Assembly (NCBI GenBank): GCA_027475525.1
Contig: JAMWFC010000100.1
Span: 496,001-560,000, forward strand
Reading direction: 5' to 3'
Length of the DNA stretch: 64,000 nt
Source: Macrolepiota albuminosa
Lineage: Eukaryota; Basidiomycota; Agaricomycetes; Agaricales; Agaricaceae
Shown one piece after another: positions 21,163-32,902 of the stretch. Positions within the stretch are counted from its first letter, which is position 1; every line of letters starts with the position of its first letter. The notes under the pieces were generated by a model. It did not search any database. It was given only the letters and a program-made list of their open reading frames with translations, and was not told the origin of the DNA. A program made the translations under genes and the position numbers.

Positions 21163-24060
21163 TTGTTACCGACTAGGCAACTCTCATCAAAACCTCTTGA
21201 TTTTCTGTTGGCATCATGTCAAGAATGTGCTTCCATGACTGGTTCTCTTGATCTGGACCCCCCTTTCTCAGCTGCAGACACAAGTGGACCACCTGTGCTT
21301 CAAGTGGGGAAGACGCAATCCGCGTCTGCATATCAACCCCTGCCAAAGCGGGATGAGAAGATACCTCGCGATGTCAGCACGAGCTTTGGAATGCCTGGTG
21401 GGCTATCCATATCACAGATGATGTCCATTGTACAACTGGGTGGTAAACCAGGAGAGAGATCCACGGTCTCAGGAGTGTTGCTGCCAGCTAGCCAAATGCC
21501 TTCATTGATGTATCTGGTATTGCCCGAGAGCTCGTCAGCTCATTCTGAGGGTCAACCGGACGTTACCCAGTACTCGGAAATGGTACAAGGCAGCGCATTT
21601 GTGCATAGTACCCCATTCCAGACTGCACCTACTGAACAGCATTTGGAATATGTGGCCAATGCTGCCACTGAACCAGGACCGTCATTGCTGATGACACAAG
21701 GACAGGCACAAGGACCAGCAATAGTGGTCAGTAGGGAGGACGACAATGTCGTAAGGTTGGAAAAGGCATCGACAGCGCCAGGAATTCCAGAGTTGCACAG
21801 AAGGGCCAGCAAACAGCCGCAGGTGAGGCATGACGGCCTCAGGAGAGTTATGGACTTAGAGTCCGAGCTGGAATCCTCAGATGATGAGGAAAGCAAAAGG
21901 TTGCACTCGACCTTGTCTATCCAGTTACAGCTGGTGTTGGACCGATATCTGTCAGTTATGAAGGAATCAACGCAAAAGCGTCTGCAGCTTTATGTAGTAG
22001 AGCACTTACAGTTGCTGGCTGCTAGGAGCCACAATGTACCCCGTGCAGATTCAAATGAATATATCAAATTGTTTGTGCGTATCTTCGAACTCGAAGTAGT
22101 TGAATACCTTAAGCGCAAAGTGGCGTGAGGGTCAGCAGTCTCAATGGCCACTCTGGCCGACTTAGTGGAATGTGAGATGAGTGTGCGCTGATGAGCGCCA
22201 TTAATTGCAGATGCAATGGAATTGCTCAATGCACCTTGCCAGGCCAATGAGTCTCAGAAAGACTACGTTCAGCGTCAGAACGCCGCAAACCGTCAACACA
22301 TTGTTAGCAGAGTGCCTCAGCAGGCATTGTCTGAGGTAGAGACTGTGACGACGACTCTGGCAGAGCCAGAGGCACTACTTGCAGTGCAGGAGGTTAAGAC
22401 ACCTTGAAAGCAAGTTACAATCAAGGAAGAGGTGGACAAAGTCCACATTCTTGAGAAGCAAACGCAACCATGATGCGTAGTGCGATGTGTCCACCTAGTG
22501 GACAACTGGAATGAACGCGTCAATTACCAGAGGATACGCAATCATAGTGAGTTGTTAATTGACAACCAGGGGGTAGCCTTTGAAGGGCGTGAGGGTGTAA
22601 TGCCTGTCAATGAGATGCGGTGACAATTTGTGGCTCAAACAGCTGAACCAGACAAAGGTCCGGGTGGTAGTGATAATAGTAGTAATCACTACAAATGGAG
22701 GGAGCCAAGTCATTGCAATAATGACAGTGGAGATCGTGGTTGCAAAAATAATGATCGAGACGATAATAATCGTTGTGATAGTGGCAGGCAGGTTGGTGGA
22801 TTACCAGCAGAGCAACAAGTGAGGCAACAGCCCACCCCATGGCTGGAAAGAGTGGCCAATGAGCACCTGTTTCGCAGTCCCCAGGCATTTTTAATGCCTG
22901 CACCTCATGAATTGCATGAAACTATGCCAGGAATGAATGAAGCGGTCAGGATCCATATGGATCATATGCATGACCGTCTCACTCATCTGGTGGATGACTC
23001 CCTTGGAGTCAGGTTTAAATTTCCTGCTGGGGTAAGTTCCCGCAAATCCAATGGTAAACACATATGTGCATACACCGGAGGACATAGGTTCTCCCAACTG
23101 GAGGACTGGGCCATGGACGTTTGCTACCACCTGGCAGCCTGCTGCTATGGTGGAGACAACATGGACCAGGAAAGGATATTTGTGCTACACAAATTTATGG
23201 AGGGAGAGGCTCAGAATTGGTTCCGTTGCCATGTCCTCCACATTAATTGTGACAAACCGCATTGGACATTTAAAGAAGTCCTGATAGGACTGTATAATCG
23301 TTTTGTCAATGCTGCTATGATGCAGGAAGCTTGTGATGCCTTTAAAAAGGCAGTGTATGATGCTAAGACTGGCGTCCAGACCTTTTATGATGACCTGGTG
23401 GGTCATGCACAGAATATGGCCGTCTATCCAGACGAATATACTATTTGCAAGACATTCCTGGATAGAATACCCACAGACATGAGGAGGGCGTTAATATGCG
23501 ACAACAATTTGTCTCCAGAGGTCAATACTGTGACCAAATTCTTGGCATATGCCATCCGCTATGAGCAGTTGACACGGACTGCGAACCATTATGAGCAGTG
23601 GAGTTCACGCTGAGGAACTGTGAACCATCAGGCAGTGAAGGTGGGAACCTTCCTGGCCAAATGGATGGAGATGGAGAACAATTGCAATCCGCAATTTGTT
23701 GTCCGTAAGACAATTCCTGGAGGACAACAGCCTCGATCAAAGCTTGCTGGACAATTGCCAGCGAAGGATAGTTGACCCTTTTCAGGTCAGAACCAAGTAG
23801 CAACAAGAGGGGTGGTAGCGCCTGCAGCATGTATGGCGAGCAAACCCGCTGGGGCTCCAGGAGCAGCCCAGAGAAGGCCTGCCAGAGATCCCTCAGCGTG
23901 CTACAATTGTGGCAGGAGCAGGCAATTCACTAAGGAATGTCCCGCCCCTCCTAAGGCACACATCTGAGCAGCCCATATGGCTGCAGCACCAAGCGATGTC
24001 GTCAGTGACAACAAGGACAATGAGATTGTCGACAAAGTGAAGGAGGAGCGCCGCAAGTAG
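21163..24060 (+). pseudogene. gag: Element B gag
   Basis: The N-terminal part (21163-22128, 321 codons open, Ser/Pro/Gln-rich then helical) ends at TGA. Further open pieces lead to the capsid-like region at 22630-23613 (FSQLEDWAMDVCYHLAACCY, YDDLVGHAQNMAVYPDE), which matches D gag (FSDLENWTMDVCNHLAACQY, YDTLIDHAQNMSIYPDN). The zinc knuckle near 23899-23940 reads C-YN-C-GRSR-Q-FTKE-C, with Gln where the zinc-binding His should be. Several stops follow. Start 21163 is the first ATG 41 bp after the LTR. Confidence 0.85.
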
Positions 24061-24077
24061 AGGCTGACAGTTCGGAA

Positions 24078-24722
24078 GTGGATGACACCAAGAGCGGCCA
24101 GATTGATGGCAATGAATACATCACAGTGGACATGTATGACAGCGACTATTATGCTTGTGAGGACAAGGAAGAACACCTGTTTGCACTGACTGAGTGCTGT
24201 GAAGATCAGCGTGTCCAAATGAGACGTGTAACCCTGCAGAAAGCAACTAATAAGTTGCAGAGGCCACGCTATACTCCTGAGAAAAAGGAGTGCCTGGTCA
24301 TGTACGTTGATGTCAATGGACATCTGGCATGAACGTTGTGGGACTCAGGGAGTACCACTACGGGCATTACGCCCCAGTTTGCTCATGTCAACGCAATTCG
24401 CATTGATGAACTGGAGGAGCCATTGATGCTCCAGCTGGGGACTGTAGGGAGTTGCACCATGGTGCAGTTTGGCGCAGAAGTGACAATAAAGACATCAGGG
24501 ACGTCGACAAAAGAATATGTGCATATAGCAAATTTTGATCACTACAACATGATCATTGGTACGCCGTTCATGCGTAAGAACAAGGTGTTGCTGGAATTCG
24601 TGAACAACATGGTCATTGTGAATGGTACGCCTTTGAAGGCGGAGAAAGTCATGTTAAACAACATAGATGGTCGTTTGAGGTGCTATCGCACAACTGAAAA
24701 GCGGCGTGATAAATGCAACTGA
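24078..24722 (+). pseudogene. Element B aspartic protease
   Basis: It has an acidic N-terminal stretch (NEYITVDMYDSDYYACEDKEE) and the active site TLWDSGSTTTGITPQF just after a TGA at 24330. YVHIANFDHYNMIIGTPFMR near 24520-24575 is the flap-to-C-terminal part. D and H have the same blocks. One stop (TGA, Trp or Arg position) breaks the frame upstream of the active site. Confidence 0.87.
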
Positions 24723-24832
24723 CTAGATGGTTGCAGGAGAGCAACTGTACAGGAGGTGGAGGACAAACAGGTCCCACTGAAAAGCCTGCTGGCAGACTTG
24801 CCAGCTATACTGATGTCTGAGAAAGAGTTTCA

Positions 24833-26637
24833 ATGACAAGAGTAGGGGATAGACAAACCGTTGTAAGGTTGAATCTAGGAGATCTCACAGAAGAGCACGT
24901 ATGTGCCTTATGGGAGCGATTTGAACCAAAGGTTCAGCCGCGTATAGCACACGTAGTAAAAGGGAAAGGTAAGGCTGTGAGCCTTACAGAGGAAGATATT
25001 CCTCGACTGCACCAGCAATGGCAACAGGAGTTTGCTGATATTGTCAATGGAACAAAGGAGGAGCTTCCTCCGTGGTGGGAGGTTGACCATGAGATTAACC
25101 TCATTGACAATATTAAGCAGTACAAGTATCATCTGCCTCGCTGTCCGCAAGCACTACAGGATCACCTTCATGAAAAGATGAATAGATACATAAACACAAA
25201 GTGGTGGGAACCATGACCAGCGGTGCAAGCTGCACCATTACTTTGTATTTCCAAGAAGGATGGGATGTTAAGGACTGCATTGGATGCATGACAGCACAAT
25301 GATAATACAGTCAAGGATGTGACACCTCTTCCAGATCAGGAAGTAATATGAGAAGATGTTGTGACAGCAAAGTATAGGTTAAAAATCGACCTCACAGATG
25401 CGTACAAACAGGTTTGCATACACAAAGAGGATATACCAAAGATGCTGTTCTCGTCCCTGATGGGGACGTTTGTGAGTAATATCATGCAGATTGGTGATTG
25501 TAATGCACCAGCGACATTTCACTGTTCTCGTCCCTGATGGGGACGTTTGTGAGTAATATCATGCAGATTGGTGATTGTAATGCACCAGCGACATTTCAGA
25601 GGTTGATGACCTCAATCTTCCGAGATGTAATTGGGAAGTTTATGCACGTCTATTTAGACAATATATTCATCTTTTCTGACTCCATTGAGGAGCATGAGCA
25701 GCACCTACAAGTTGTATTTGAATGACTACGGAAGGCCAGCCTCTATCTCAAATGGAAGAAGTGCAAGTTGTATGCAACTAATATCAACTGTCTTGGTCAC
25801 GTCATTGACAAGAAGGGTATTCACCCGGACACGGATAAGCTCGACCAAATTCGAGAGTGGCATACTCCATGCACATATAATGATATCCAACGATTCATTG
25901 AACTTGTAAACTATATTGGCAACTTTTTGCCAGACATCATGGCCTATACAGGGCCACTAATGGCCATGACCCAGAATGGGTCCCCTTTTCACTGGAGACC
26001 GCGGCATCAGTGGTGTTTTGAGATGATTAAGCGCATATGTGCAAAGACGCCAGTCATCCAGCCAATTGATCCACGCATCAACGAGCCCATCTGGCTCATA
26101 TGCGATGCATTGAAGACTGGGGTTGGGGCCATGTTTGGCCAAGGTAAAACATGGCAGACTTGCCAACCAGCAGGATTTATGTCCCGTAAATTCACTGCTG
26201 CTCAGCAGAATTATGCTGTACATGAGTTAGAAACACTTGCTATCCTGGAAGCCCTCCTAAAATGGGAGGATAAACTGATGGGATATAAGATCCATGTCAT
26301 TACAGATCACAAAGCACTAGAGTTCTTCAAGACTCAGGTGCACCTATCTCCGCGACAATGTTGCTGGATTGACTACATGTCGTGGTATCAGTTCGACATC
26401 ACCTATGTAAAAGGTGAATTGAACAAAGTCACAGATTGCCTGTCTCAATATTTTGAGAGTGATACTCGAGATGACGTCCATGACACGCATGACTATGTCC
26501 AGGCGGACAAACGTATTGACCCAGAGGGTGAAGATTTGCCCCTGCATTGGTTCCACAAAATCAGAGATCATAGGGTTGAGCTACGCATTATGCAAGCACA
26601 GGAAACACGTCGTAGTAAGCAACTGCACGAACAGTGA
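24833..26637 (+). pseudogene. pol: Element B reverse transcriptase and RNase H
   Basis: The linker EEDIPRLHQQWQQEFADIV leads to HEINLIDNIKQYKYHLP, then the RT core (PLLCISKKDGMLRTALDA, IDLTDAYKQVCIH). The catalytic motif reads VYLDNIFIF, with Asn for the second catalytic Asp, consistent with GAC to AAC at a CpG. RNase H follows: ICDALKTGVGAMFGQG, VHELETLAILEALLKWE, ITDHKALEFFKTQ. Stops occur at 25214, 25288, 25349 and 25722. The frame break at 25445-25598 is the 77-bp duplication and probably not real. The original enzyme class is certain; this copy is dead. Confidence 0.9.
25445..25598. repeat. Exact 77-bp tandem duplication in B RT (likely assembly artefact)
   Basis: 25445-25521 equals 25522-25598, with mismatches immediately outside on both sides. 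The RT protein reads normally if one copy is removed (NAPATFQRLMTSIF). Confidence 0.92.
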
Positions 26638-26661
26638 GAAGCTTGCGATATTGAAGCCCAG

Positions 26662-27757
26662 GTGCTGGTGGATCATGAGGCCCCTCAGCCAAGTGAAGAG
26701 ACGAGGCAAGGGGTGCCTACAAGAGGTACTGATATGATGCTCCAGCAAGCATTGGAGTCACAGGACCATATTCCTGCACCGGTTGACTTAGGCAATGCGC
26801 AATTCTGCACACATATCCAGCATGGATACAAGGATGATAATCTCTTCTTAGAGATTCTGAACAATACCCAAGCACATCCATGCTTCAAGGTGGAGCAGCA
26901 GCTTGTCTACCTTACCAGACCCATGGGGTCCAAAGTCATCTGCATTTCCCGGGAGAGGTCGTTGATTATGACTATCCTGGACCAGGCCCATAGAGTAGTG
27001 GGCCACTTCGGAACTCAGAAAATGCTGGACTATGTGCAATGCTGGTACTGGTGGCCACAAATGGCCAAAGAGACGAGCCAATTCTGCTCGACATGTGAGC
27101 TATGTCAACAGTCAAAAGTATCAACATTGAAGCCACTGGAAAAGCTTCATTCACTACCTATACCAGTCAAACCCTGGAATTCGATCAGGATGGACTTTAT
27201 AGGTCCGTTCCTCAAGTTGAAAGGCTTTAACTACCTTTGGGTAGTGATCTGCAGAATGACCGGTATGGTCCATCTCATTCCAGTGAGAACCACCATGACA
27301 GCGTCAGACTTGTCGTAGATCTATCTCAAGGAGATAGTGTGCTTCCATGGATTGCCAAGCTTGATTGTAAGCAATCGAGATGCTAAGTTCACTTCCAAAT
27401 GGTGGAAGGAGCTGCACAAACTGCTAGGAGCAAAGTTGCTCATGTCGATGTTGTTTCATCTGCAAATGGATGGTCAAACTGAATGCACAAATAGAAATAT
27501 CACGCAAATACTGTGAGCGTTCGTATGTCCTGATCAGAAGGACTGGGTGGATAGATGTCCACTCGTGGAATTTGTGATAAACGCGAGCATATCAGAAACC
27601 ACAGGGTATTCACCCTTTGAACTCAACAATGGCTACATGCCATCCATGATTCGTGAACTTTGTACGGACAAAGCTATTCATGTGGGAGTAAAGCAGTTTG
27701 TGTGCAATGCGCTAGGGAACTTGGCAGATGCCCATGATGCAATTGTGTCGCAGTATA
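26662..27757 (+). pseudogene. Element B integrase, C-terminally deleted
   Basis: The HHCC zinc domain is HRVVGHFGTQKMLDYVQCWYWWP ... CSTCELCQQSK (about 26986-27115, first part). The core has RMDFIGPF (Asp), VSNRDAKF (Asp) and DGQTECTN (Glu), so the DDE residues are present, but stops at 27316 and 27514 break it. After NLADAHDAI (27745) the sequence runs directly into the ATG of ORF3, whereas D and H continue for about 200 more codons through PKFHV and a chromodomain-like tail. That segment is deleted here. Confidence 0.87.
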
Positions 27758-30657
27758 ATGGCCTATTGGGGGCCGCAAAAGAGTGTTCAGAGCTGGCAAG
27801 GCTCTAGTGGAGGGGGGAGACCCCCGAATATACAGACGCGAGATTATCAATACCAGGGGCAGCTGCCATATCCGGCGGCAAGCCAGTTTCAGTCAGCGGG
27901 CATGGCCTATCCAGGCCGCAAGGAGCCGCTTCCATACCAGACACCCCTCCACTCGCAAGAGATGGAGGTTGATGACAAAGGGCGCTATGGGTGCCTGGAG
28001 AACAGCATGCGCTGTGAGCACTATTACCAGGAACCATCATCATGCTCGTCTGCATTGAATCCAATGTATGCGGGTGTGGTGATGGGGCTGCCGTCAGTGC
28101 CATGAGTGCATCGGCCCGTGGCAGAGTCGTATGTGGAGCCTGCACCACAAGCGCAGAAGTTAGCAGTGCCAGACGTACTGTTGGGCAGATTGGAAGCAGT
28201 GGGACAGCCAGTCCCTGCAACTGCATCCTTCCTGCAGGACAGTCTGGCCATGATGGTGATGGAGGGATTGCTTGACCAGATCAAGCTGATGAAGAGGCAG
28301 CACGTCGCAGCACTGGAACAGATCAAACATGCATCTAAGTGCAAAGTGTCTACATTTGAGGAACCGACCGCCGAGGTCAAGAGGGCTAAATATCAGCCCA
28401 GTCAACCGGTCAAACCTCCATGGGCAAGGATGCCATCAGCCATGCAATTCGCGTGCCTTGAGCAGCCTGCTCAGCCCATTGCCTTGTCATCACGGTTACC
28501 TGATCTGGGCCCTCAGGCCTCCTCAGAGTTGCTGGCTGCAGTCAGTGAACTCCTGGCAGGCCTGTCCCTGGGTCAGCGGGAAACCGCATTGTCTCAGGCT
28601 CCACCTATGGGGCCCAAAACCGTCGCTGTGGTGCCAAGAGCACCTGTTACCGTCATCTCTTGTGCTGAGCCTGGAGGGAGAACTCTGGCGCAAAATATGC
28701 TGCCCCTCTGGTGGCTCAGCCACCATTTGAATATTCCGCCCTGGCCAAGTCGGGGTCTGCACGCCAACATCAAGGCTGTAAGCCTCCTCTTGATGCCTCC
28801 AAGCTGAAGGTGATAGAGTTCCCAGCTGGCATTCCCGCACAGGCCGGGAAGGTCTCAATGTTATTTTTGTTGCCCGTTACCATGCCTGCACCGCAGGCAC
28901 ACCTTTCCATGGTTAGGGTGGTGACCTTGAGGAATCGGCCCATGCCTGGAAAAGGCAAAGCACCTGTGGCCTCCTTATCCGACGAGAGCAACTATGGAGA
29001 GTCGAGCTCAGAGCATGAGGAGGAGGCAGAGGAAGGGGAATTGGCAGCGGACTGATTCCAGTGAGTATTTCACAATAAGTGCATTGCAAAAAAGAAGGCA
29101 ATTTGCGCCAAGGAGCTGCAGGCCCTCAAACAGAGGTCTGAGGATGAGTTCTCAGGGAGAATCCCTGATGGATTGGGGGTGAAGGTGTGGGGACCGCTCG
29201 ATATCAAGCAAACAAACTCGTGCTTCAAAGGAGCACTCAGCCACTGCACTTATGATTTGTATTATTTGAATACCGTGCTGTTGGGAGCCGAGGCCAATCG
29301 GGCAGCGGCATATGAGTTCTCTTCTGGGCACCGTGCTGGCATTCCTGCCAGCGTTATTTACAAGTATTCCCCTTGCGGTCTCCCCCGCACTCCATTAGAG
29401 CTGGATCAGCTTTACAAATACTACTCGAACAACCATGCTCCCCGTCGCAAACAAATTGCCACCTACCTCCTCATCACAGAGCTTCAGATGTTTGCTCAGC
29501 AAACTGATGAGTCACTACATGACCAAACAATGATGCTCCTGATGAAGGACCCGCAATACCAGAACCTTGTCAGCCCAATTCAGGGGGCTGATGACCTTGC
29601 TCTTGTTGAGTGCCGACACATTCCAGGGCGCTTTCTACGCACAAAAGAAGACGGCTTGACTGTGCTGCATGTAATGCATGCTCAGGACCCATCCACACCA
29701 TTTGACCTAGATCAGCTTGCGCAGTACGCACTGATCTTTGGTCGTCCTGGTTTGGAAAATACTTATCAAGGCATTGCAGTCGATCATGCCTACCGCATGC
29801 ACTGGCAAACCCTCTTCAGGTTCGCCTTATGCCAAGCTCTTTGCACTAACAGCGCAGCCAAGCCTGTGATTGTGCGGCGCATGACCCTTGTCATGGCCTG
29901 CCCGGGTTTGTACCGCAAGGCTATCGCCTCTTATAATGCCATGTTCCCTGACCAGCCGTTTGAGCCCCAGAGAGGGCCCCAGCTGGAACTTCACCCCGTG
30001 CACATACCAGACGACTTTGCACGGAACTTCTCAGACAACGACACGTTATGCATCTTATTACACAATCGTATACCTGCTGACTGGGTGGACCATGCATATA
30101 CCTACAGAGTGGTCTTCCTGGAACAGCAGTTCCACGCCCCCACGATGTCTATGGACATCTTCTGCCAAATCGACAACAAGCGCATGGAGCGCTTGAATGA
30201 ATACGGTACCCCTCCTGCAATCCCACAATGGGATGGATGGCGGGAGATGACCAAAGATGATCATTATCGGCTTATGTTCAAGCATGACAAGGAAAGTCGT
30301 CTTCCTGAAAACCCTGAGGCCAATGGCCTCTACTATCTCATTGGCATGGACCTGAACCAGGTCAGCCTCCTAAAATGCATGGCAGTGCATGACATGCCTG
30401 CAGCCAACATGGACCCAAGCCAGATCAATCTCATACCATGCATGGCAGCGCATGGTACACTACCCACCAATGCTTCAGCGATTAACATTGCACTAACTGA
30501 TTCTATGGTGGTAGACATGCCTGTAGTTGAGGGGTCTATCACCCCACTGAGGACAGAATTGGCGCCTCCCCCTCCCACAATTAACGTCACACTGGAGGAG
30601 GAGTCAATGGTGACTGAGACGGGTGCAGGTGTGGGAGCATTGTCAGACGGGTCCTAG
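27758..30657 (+). pseudogene. Element B ORF3: conserved third ORF of unknown function
   Basis: It starts at ATG 27758 (MAYWGPQKSVQSW). The N-terminal part is Gln/Pro-rich, followed by a helical block (MVMEGLLDQIKLMKRQHVAA), an acidic block (ESNYGESSSEHEEEAEEGE) and a large C-terminal core from about 29100 to 30657. The core shares with D and H: GRIPDGLG; GIAVDHAYRMHWQTLFRFAL; WVDHAYTYRVVFLEQQF; NEYGTPPAIPQWDGW. Breaks are a TGA at 28103, a frameshift near 28790 and stops at 29053 and 29062. The last 530 or so codons have no stop, in contrast to the riddled pol of the same copy. I see no membrane segment, so an envelope role has no support. I do not recognise the family. Confidence 0.8.
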
Positions 30658-31017
30658 ACCCATAATTTGTTGTGTAGGTACCTCCGAGTAATTCACTCAA
30701 AACATTCCAGCTGATACACACTCCAGAGTCGCATGTAGATACAGCAGACCCAGAGGAGGGGTTACTCAAATTTTGTTTTTTTATTTTTATATATATATAT
30801 ATTCATACTGCATCTACTGCTGGCACAACATGCGCACCTGTCTAATAAGGACTGATTCTTATTGTGTCTAGATGACACATCTACGCTGCAAATAAATGCT
30901 AATGTCTTGCAGCAATGCAATACGCGTGTTATTCATCTGTTGTTTGCACTATCGTGCACCCTACATCTCGCTCCAACTCCCTTCCTAAGACCGAGTATTT
31001 GGTCTCATTGGGGGGTA

Positions 31018-31190
31018 TGTAATGGAGTCACACATATTACTAGCGTCAACATTGTTATAATTATTCAGTAGAGTATTATGTAAGACAACATCTTGTTTTC
31101 ACTCTAGTACTAGTCAAATCCAATACTGCGGTCTGATTTAGCACTGTGTGATACACACAAGATAGTTCTAACTCGTAACTCCAGGTTACA
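31018..31190 (+). repeat. Element B 3' LTR with polypurine tract
   Basis: 173 bp, TGTAATGGAG to CCAGGTTACA, preceded by the purine tract ggggggta (31010-31017). About 10 differences from the 5' LTR, nearly all transitions. Confidence 0.95.
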
Positions 31191-32254
31191 CCAATGCCGT
31201 TCATTGTCAACATAAATGAACTGGGACATAGCTGCACTCAGCTGGGAAAATTGATATCCAAATTATACACCATAAATATAGGCATGGTCAACCCACTCCA
31301 CTGGAATCTAGTTGTGGAGCATCACTCACAGAACATCGTCCTCAGTAATAGCACCAGCTGCATCATCAGAGTAGATTGGCATTATAATGGACACTGCGGT
31401 CCATGAGACAGAGACAAATGGCTTGTCAGAGTGGGCCATGTTAAACTCCTGGACTGTCTTGCAGTACAGTTCTGGCTTAGTAAGCACAAGAGCCATTTGG
31501 CAGGCAAAGAAGGACTGTGCCTTGCCCTGCAGCAACAAGGATCTGGTTAATGCATGACTAAATATAGTCCTCCAATGCATTCGATAGGCCGTATCAAATG
31601 CTATACCTGGTATAGCATTGGGCATCCCTGGATGCCCAAAATACAATGCACTCTGGGCCTATTTTTCCAGGTCCAGTGTCTTCTCAATCTGTTCAAAACT
31701 AACGCCAGCTAGTGTAGTAGTGCAGTGGCTCCTCCACTCCTTCATATGCACAATCTCTGCAGGCATGGGCAGCAGCAACTTCCTCATCACAGCTGAGTGT
31801 CAAATGGAGGGTCCACCTCCTTATACTCTGTCTGGGTCAAGACCATTGTCATGGTCTTGTCTTGAGCACTCACATCATATGCAGTGCTCACATGCCTGAA
31901 CTCCCTGTATAAATGATAACTAGTGATCTTGTCATCAGCTGGTGCAAATTGGTTGCAGATTAGCTCTACTAACTTGCACAACTGAAGGGGGTTCATAGGA
32001 AACCTCTGTGGTACAATCTTTCTCAGAGGCCCTTTGGTGTTGTCATACCCACTCATATGGGTAGATTTGTATGCATATGCAATGCAAGCTTCATCCCCCA
32101 CATACATGCTATTATTTGTGGACAAATAATAAAAATAGCGGTCCAACCTGCCCTTGAAGAAGGAATTGAGCCTTTCCACTGTTCGATCTGCAAATATTCA
32201 AACCTCTAAACTTGTAGAGATGACCCCAGTGGCTTCCTTGGAGCACCTCTTCAT
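31191..32254 (-). pseudogene. Element H ORF3, central piece
   Basis: On the minus strand it reads VERLNSFFKGRLDRYFYYLS (near 32170), FPMNPLQLCKLVELICNQF, YREFRHVSTAYDVSAQDKTM, GIAFDTAYRMHWRTIFSHAL (near 31570) and WVDHAYIYGV (near 31290). D has VERSNWFYGGALNCHFYYSW, FPMNPQQLQKLHELLQNKF and GIAVDRAYHIYWRTLLGHAL at the same spacing. The piece is bounded by solo LTR S1 on one side and element B on the other. A few stops are present. Confidence 0.85.
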
Positions 32255-32771
32255 TGTCAGGGGACTCCCCATTCCTTTCTTCTTTCACTCTTTATTCCTT
32301 CACTCTCCTTTCATTCACTTCCTTATTTCTTCTATCATTCTCTCATTTTGCTGTTACTACTTTTCCAACACTATCTGTTAGTACTATTCTCAACCTTTGA
32401 GGTGCTCTGGTTCTTTAGCTATCACTCAGACAAGTGTGGGCCCTTCAGCACCGCTCCAGGCTGCTTAGATAAGCCGGAGTTTGCCTTTCTGACTTCTAAA
32501 GTCCGGAGTTTTCCTCCCTTGTTTGCACACTTGTTTGGTTAGTCAATTTTCGAGTTTTTAAGGTTTTGTTGTACTGTACAGTTGTTTCCCACACTTCAGA
32601 GGCCCCAGAAGCGTCCAACCTGGCATAGGGAATCCCCAGACTTGTTCTCTTTGGATCTCCCTCTGCCAGGTGAGTAGCTACTTGATATTGTCAGTATATA
32701 TTCTAATACACTTTGGATCTCCCTCTGCCAGCTGTGTGACTGAGCCACAGCCTCTAGAGGTCGCCCTTACA
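32255..32771 (+). mobile_element. Solo LTR, family S1, copy 3
   Basis: 517 bp, TGTCAGGGGACTCC to GCCCTTACA, flanked by a perfect TTCAT duplication (32250-32254 and 32772-32776). Inserted in H ORF3; removal rejoins ECNM with KRCSKEATG in frame. Confidence 0.93.
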
Positions 32772-32902
32772 TTCATGTTGCACTCCAATTCAGCAGCCTT
32801 GTTCTTTTGCTTCTTCTGCTTCCTGATGTTACATGCAATGTGCACTCCCTGCTCATGCTTTGACTCCTCATCAGGAGTAGCCTCATCCAAACTGATGTAC
32901 GC
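32772..32902 (-). pseudogene. Element H ORF3, short piece between S1 and F
   Basis: On the minus strand it encodes YISLDEATPDEESKHEQG and a Lys-rich stretch (RKQKKQKNKAAELEC), the acidic-then-basic part of ORF3 seen in D (EGETPTKRQVHLDKRRKREA). It is bounded by element F and solo LTR S1. Confidence 0.8.

Larger units (their letters stand above)
20950..31190 (+). mobile_element. Element B: complete ORF3-bearing Ty3/gypsy retrotransposon
   Basis: 10,241 bp with 173-bp LTRs (20950-21122 and 31018-31190) and a perfect 5-bp target duplication CCAAT (20945-20949 and 31191-31195). It sits inside H ORF3, in opposite orientation. Its order is gag, protease, RT, RNase H, integrase, ORF3. The LTRs differ at about 10 of 173 positions by eye, nine of them transitions. 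The integrase C-terminus and any chromodomain are missing. One 77-bp assembly-type duplication breaks RT at 25445-25598. Confidence 0.95.

Noticed and set aside
27758..30657. ORF3 as an envelope gene
   Set aside because: No signal peptide, hydrophobic fusion-like or transmembrane segment is visible in any of the three copies.
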